64,000 nucleotides of DNA from an uncultured Actinomycetes bacterium (GTDB lineage: Bacteria; Actinomycetota; Acidimicrobiia; Acidimicrobiales; RAAP-2), in NCBI GenBank assembly GCA_903830655.1, contig CAIKUQ010000017.1:1-64000 (forward strand). Direction: 5' to 3'. A program made the position numbers and the translations under genes. Of the stretch, positions 61,515-64,000 are shown one piece after another. Numbering within the stretch: the stretch's first letter is position 1; every line of letters begins with the position of its first letter. The notes under the pieces were generated by a model that searched no databases, was not told the origin of the DNA, and saw nothing but the letters and a program-made list of their open reading frames with translations.

Positions 61515-61520
61515 TACACT
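61515..61520 (+). promoter_or_regulatory. -10 element, leaderless gene at 61529
   Basis: TACACT ends eight bases before GTG 61529, back to back with the cofD promoter. Confidence 0.45.
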
Positions 61521-61528
61521 TAGGAAGC

Positions 61529-62323
61529 GTGCGTGACTCACTGTTAACCCCTTGGCCAGGCGAGCCGGCACTTATTGGGCTCCGTCTGGATGGTTCGGTC
61601 GTTTCCGAGGTATTTCGACACGGCCCTACCGGCGAACGTCGATCGTGGGCCTCGGTTTCAAAGACGGTGGCCAGCATTCAATTCGCTCTGGCTCTCGAAG
61701 GTGACGCCGAGTTGAACTCCACGCCGGCTGGGCCAGAGGGTTCCACGCTGGCGCATCTTCTGTCTCACGCCAGTGGACTTGGCTTCGAGGAGGGGGCGCC
61801 GATGTCCCCAGTAGGGACCAAGCGGGTGTATTCAAATATTGGTATTGATTGTGCAGTACTCGCGATGAACCCACAGACTGACTGGGAGCGTGAGATTTTT
61901 CAGCCACTGGAGATCTCGGCGACGCTTGAAGGTCGGCCGAGCGCCGGAGTCGTAGGTAGCTGTGAGGACTTAGCGAAACTAGCGTGCGAATGGTTACTCC
62001 CCGAGCTAATGACTTCGGTGAATCGAGATCGGGTGCGTCAAGTCTTTTTGCCGGAACTCAATGGTGTGGTTCCGGGGTACGGCCGCTTTTCACCATGTTG
62101 GTGGGGACTCGGGGTAGAGGTCAAAGGTGAGAAGCAGCACTGGATGGGGGATTGGCCCGCGACCAGCTTCGGTCATTTCGGTCAGAGTGGATCATTCTTA
62201 CTGGTCAATGTTGAAGAGGGCATTGCGCTCGTTGCCACGAGCAACGTCGATTTTGGACCCTGGGCCACGGAATTTTTTGGCACTGTAACGAGTGCTCTGC
62301 GAGAAGAAATGCTGCACGGATGA
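61529..62323 (+). CDS. Beta-lactamase-fold serine hydrolase (class C/esterase-like)
   Basis: About 264 residues with the SxxK nucleophile in WASVSKTVAS (near residue 43), the Tyr motif VYSN, and a third-motif-like HFGQSGS. There is no signal peptide, so it acts in the cytoplasm, unlike true beta-lactamases. It is short for the family (usually 350 or more). It is divergent from cofD and overlaps the following glycosyltransferase gene as ATGA. The substrate is unknown. Confidence 0.8.
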   Translation: MRDSLLTPWPGEPALIGLRLDGSVVSEVFRHGPTGERRSWASVSKTVASIQFALALEGDAELNSTPAGPEGSTLAHLLSHASGLGFEEGAPMSPVGTKRVYSNIGIDCAVLAMNPQTDWEREIFQPLEISATLEGRPSAGVVGSCEDLAKLACEWLLPELMTSVNRDRVRQVFLPELNGVVPGYGRFSPCWWGLGVEVKGEKQHWMGDWPATSFGHFGQSGSFLLVNVEEGIALVATSNVDFGPWATEFFGTVTSALREEMLHG

Positions 62324-63321
62324 AAACCTGCGTTGCACTCGACCTCGACGGCTCGTTGGAGTCCATGAGTAACACCATGCTTGACCTCGCGACCGCGCTG
62401 GAAAAGAGCCCCTCTCTGGAACTGCGACGCTTCCACTCAAGTTCGAAACGCAAAAGCCCCAAGGAGTTACGAATTCGCCGGCGTCGGTGGCGACAGAGAA
62501 GATGGTTGGTGGGACGAGGCAAAGCCTTCGACAAACTTTTTCCGGCAGTAAACCTCGTACACGTAGCGGGAGATGCGCTGCCACCGACCAACTACATCCC
62601 ACTCGTTATTAGCGTGGACGATTTACGTCCACTGCGTTCAAAGGCCAAAGCACACCCGCGTATCAAAGAGCTACAGCGTGCACTTGATAAAGGAGCAACG
62701 CTGGTTGTTTCGACCCGTACCGGCAGCCACGAAGTGCAAGAGGTTATGAATTGTCGACGAAACCAGATTGTGGTTGCTCCACCAGTCATCCCCACTCAGC
62801 CTCCGGTTGAGATGGGAGATTGTGTGGTTGTGAACGTAGCGGGTGGGCAGGAGCGGCTACTCGCGCGCCTGCCGGAGATTACCGCCTTCGCGAAGTCAGT
62901 CAATTCCGAAGTACTAGTTCTAGGAAGTAGGGCGGTCAATAGGGAGATCCGCGGCAAAGTAGGTACGGTACGACTCGTTTCACGCTTGAAGGCCGCCGAA
63001 ACCTTGCAGCGCGCGCGAGTGCTCATCGACATGTCAGATGGTGCTCGGTTCCCTTCGCTCTGCGTGGCAGCCCTCTCGGCAGGGGTGCCCACCATGGCGC
63101 GATTCAGTGACATCAACTTTGAGGTTCTCGGTGGCTGCGCAGCCTTGGTTGAACCCGATCAAGAGTTCATAGAATCCCTGAGGGAGTTGTGGCATAACGA
63201 ATCTCGACGAAAGCTGTTGCGCGCTGCGGGCATTGAACGAGCTAGGGATTTTGAGCCAAATGCAGTGGCGTTGCGGTACCTCTCGATTTATCGTGACATT
63301 CTGCGAGACTATTCAGCGTGA
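62320..63321 (+). CDS. GT4-like glycosyltransferase
   Basis: The 333 residues resemble a reduced GT-B fold. An Arg-rich patch (KELRIRRRRWRQRRW) near residue 50 is followed by NLVHVAGDALPP, VISVDDLRPL and C-domain elements ARVLIDMSDGARFPSLCVAALSAGVPT and GCAALVEPD. The classical EX7E is not intact. It is coupled to both neighbours (ATGA before, GTGA after), so the three genes form a unit. Confidence 0.72.
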   Translation: MKTCVALDLDGSLESMSNTMLDLATALEKSPSLELRRFHSSSKRKSPKELRIRRRRWRQRRWLVGRGKAFDKLFPAVNLVHVAGDALPPTNYIPLVISVDDLRPLRSKAKAHPRIKELQRALDKGATLVVSTRTGSHEVQEVMNCRRNQIVVAPPVIPTQPPVEMGDCVVVNVAGGQERLLARLPEITAFAKSVNSEVLVLGSRAVNREIRGKVGTVRLVSRLKAAETLQRARVLIDMSDGARFPSLCVAALSAGVPTMARFSDINFEVLGGCAALVEPDQEFIESLRELWHNESRRKLLRAAGIERARDFEPNAVALRYLSIYRDILRDYSA

Positions 63322-64000
63322 CCAAGCGCATACTCATTTCGCTCGATCAGTTATACCGACCCCAACCTGGCGGCATCGGTACCTACGTGCGCGGATTAAT
63401 TCAGGGTTTACAAGAAATCGCAACGTCGGACGAGGAGCTCTTCGGGCTCGTTCCCCGTGGTCAGACCAGAGTGCCTGGTTTAGCGGTGGAGGTGGTCGAG
63501 GCCCCATTAAAGGTCCGGGCTCTAACTTCGCTTTGGCGCTTCACCGCAGTAGGAGTGCCTAAGGACATGGATGTGGTGCACGCCCCATCCTTCGCGGGTC
63601 CGTTCACTGGGGGCAGGGCCAATGCGCTCCATAGCGCAACTATTCACGATCTTCTTTGGCGGGATGATCCGTCGGCCACTAGTGGTCGAGGCGCTCGATT
63701 TCATGAAGCGCGCCTTCGCCTCCTTTTGGCAAATGAAACGATGCACCTCTTCGTGCCTTCGCCCCCACTCGTGGACCGTCTGCTCAACCAGGGTGTAGCG
63801 GAGTCGCGGATTACACCTATTCGGTTAGGCGTTGACGACGACCGATCCGAGCCAATCTCCAAGTCGGCGGTGCGAGCGTTTTTGGCTGAACATGGTGTGG
63901 ATGGTCCATTCACGCTCTACGTCGGTACTCGAGAGCCCCGCAAGAATCTCGAGAGACTCATTCGAGCCCACCAAGTTGCGCACCGGCGTGAACCGAGTTT
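63318..64000 (+). CDS. GT4-family glycosyltransferase (3' partial)
   Basis: The GTG at 63318 overlaps the previous stop as GTGA. The frame runs open to the window end (227 codons visible). The start KRILISLDQLYRPQPGGIGTYVRGL shows the glycine-rich donor loop of GT4 enzymes. HDLLWRDDPSA and RLGVDDDRS follow, then TLYVGTREPRKNLERLI, the conserved hinge of the C-domain. The catalytic C-terminal half lies outside the window. Confidence 0.85.
   Translation, partial: MTKRILISLDQLYRPQPGGIGTYVRGLIQGLQEIATSDEELFGLVPRGQTRVPGLAVEVVEAPLKVRALTSLWRFTAVGVPKDMDVVHAPSFAGPFTGGRANALHSATIHDLLWRDDPSATSGRGARFHEARLRLLLANETMHLFVPSPPLVDRLLNQGVAESRITPIRLGVDDDRSEPISKSAVRAFLAEHGVDGPFTLYVGTREPRKNLERLIRAHQVAHRREPS

Noticed and set aside
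61529-62323. Beta-lactamase resistance gene
   Set aside because: There is no signal peptide, it is much shorter than class C enzymes and the third motif is not KTG; a cytoplasmic hydrolase is more likely.

Overview
The window looks like a chromosomal segment of an actinobacterium (Actinomycetota), GC roughly mid-50s percent by eye. Evidence is the two tiny actinobacterial ribosomal proteins bL37 and bS22, DUF501 and DUF3817 genes, F420 genes (cofD, cofE), the order metG-tatD-X-rsmA-ispE, and the order mfd-(PPIase-like)-mazG-eno-divIC-DUF501-ppx. A lineage near Acidimicrobiia is my guess, not something the sequence proves. I see no insertion sequence, integrase, prophage or CRISPR array. Genes are packed tightly: many same-strand pairs overlap as ATGA, GTGA or TAATG, and several convergent pairs share their stop codons.

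Layout. 1-2055: end of a YVTN/fibronectin-III surface protein, tRNA-Arg(CCT) and a DMT permease. 2165-5752: a class I ribonucleotide reductase operon (nrdAB) behind a clear promoter and two NrdR-type boxes. 5785-16124: small proteins, an amidohydrolase, an amino-acid permease, a secreted Ig-like protein, an acetamidase/formamidase-like enzyme, malic enzyme, two membrane proteins and 6-phosphofructokinase. 16223-20749: PfkB kinase, thymidine kinase, carbonic anhydrase, AhpD-like and NifU-like proteins, and a MarR regulator plus MFS exporter behind an IdeR-like palindrome. 20746-25290: GT4 glycosyltransferase, methyltransferases and an alpha/alpha-toroid protein, resembling the mycobacterial methylmannose polysaccharide (MMP) genes. 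25287-31135: GDT1-type transporter, PepN, adenosine-kinase-like protein, CtaG, DUF3817 and bL37. 31187-37329: rsmI, metG, tatD, a PASTA plus RlpA-like protein where rpfB usually sits, rsmA, ispE and bS22.

37369-42862: a two-component system followed on the same strand by a five-gene coupled redox operon (Thr-rich membrane protein, ApbE, heme-type membrane protein, NuoF-like protein, ferredoxin). 42964-55793: tRNA-Gln, a GlmU lacking its acetyltransferase half, prs, rplY, pth, mfd, a parvulin-like secreted protein, mazG, eno, divIC, DUF501, ppx and a GNAT. 55782-64000: GT2, an NlpC/P60 wall hydrolase, a tRNA-Leu(UAA)-like gene with a short variable arm, a sugar nucleotidyltransferase, cofE, cofD, a beta-lactamase-fold protein and two glycosyltransferases, the last cut by the window end.

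A pattern across the window is a TAnnnT -10 hexamer 5-9 bases (usually 6) before start codons that lack a Shine-Dalgarno sequence, implying widespread leaderless transcripts; I used it to choose several starts. The most interesting candidates are the MMP-like cluster, the redox operon with its sensor kinase, the short-arm tRNA and the PASTA/RlpA-like protein.
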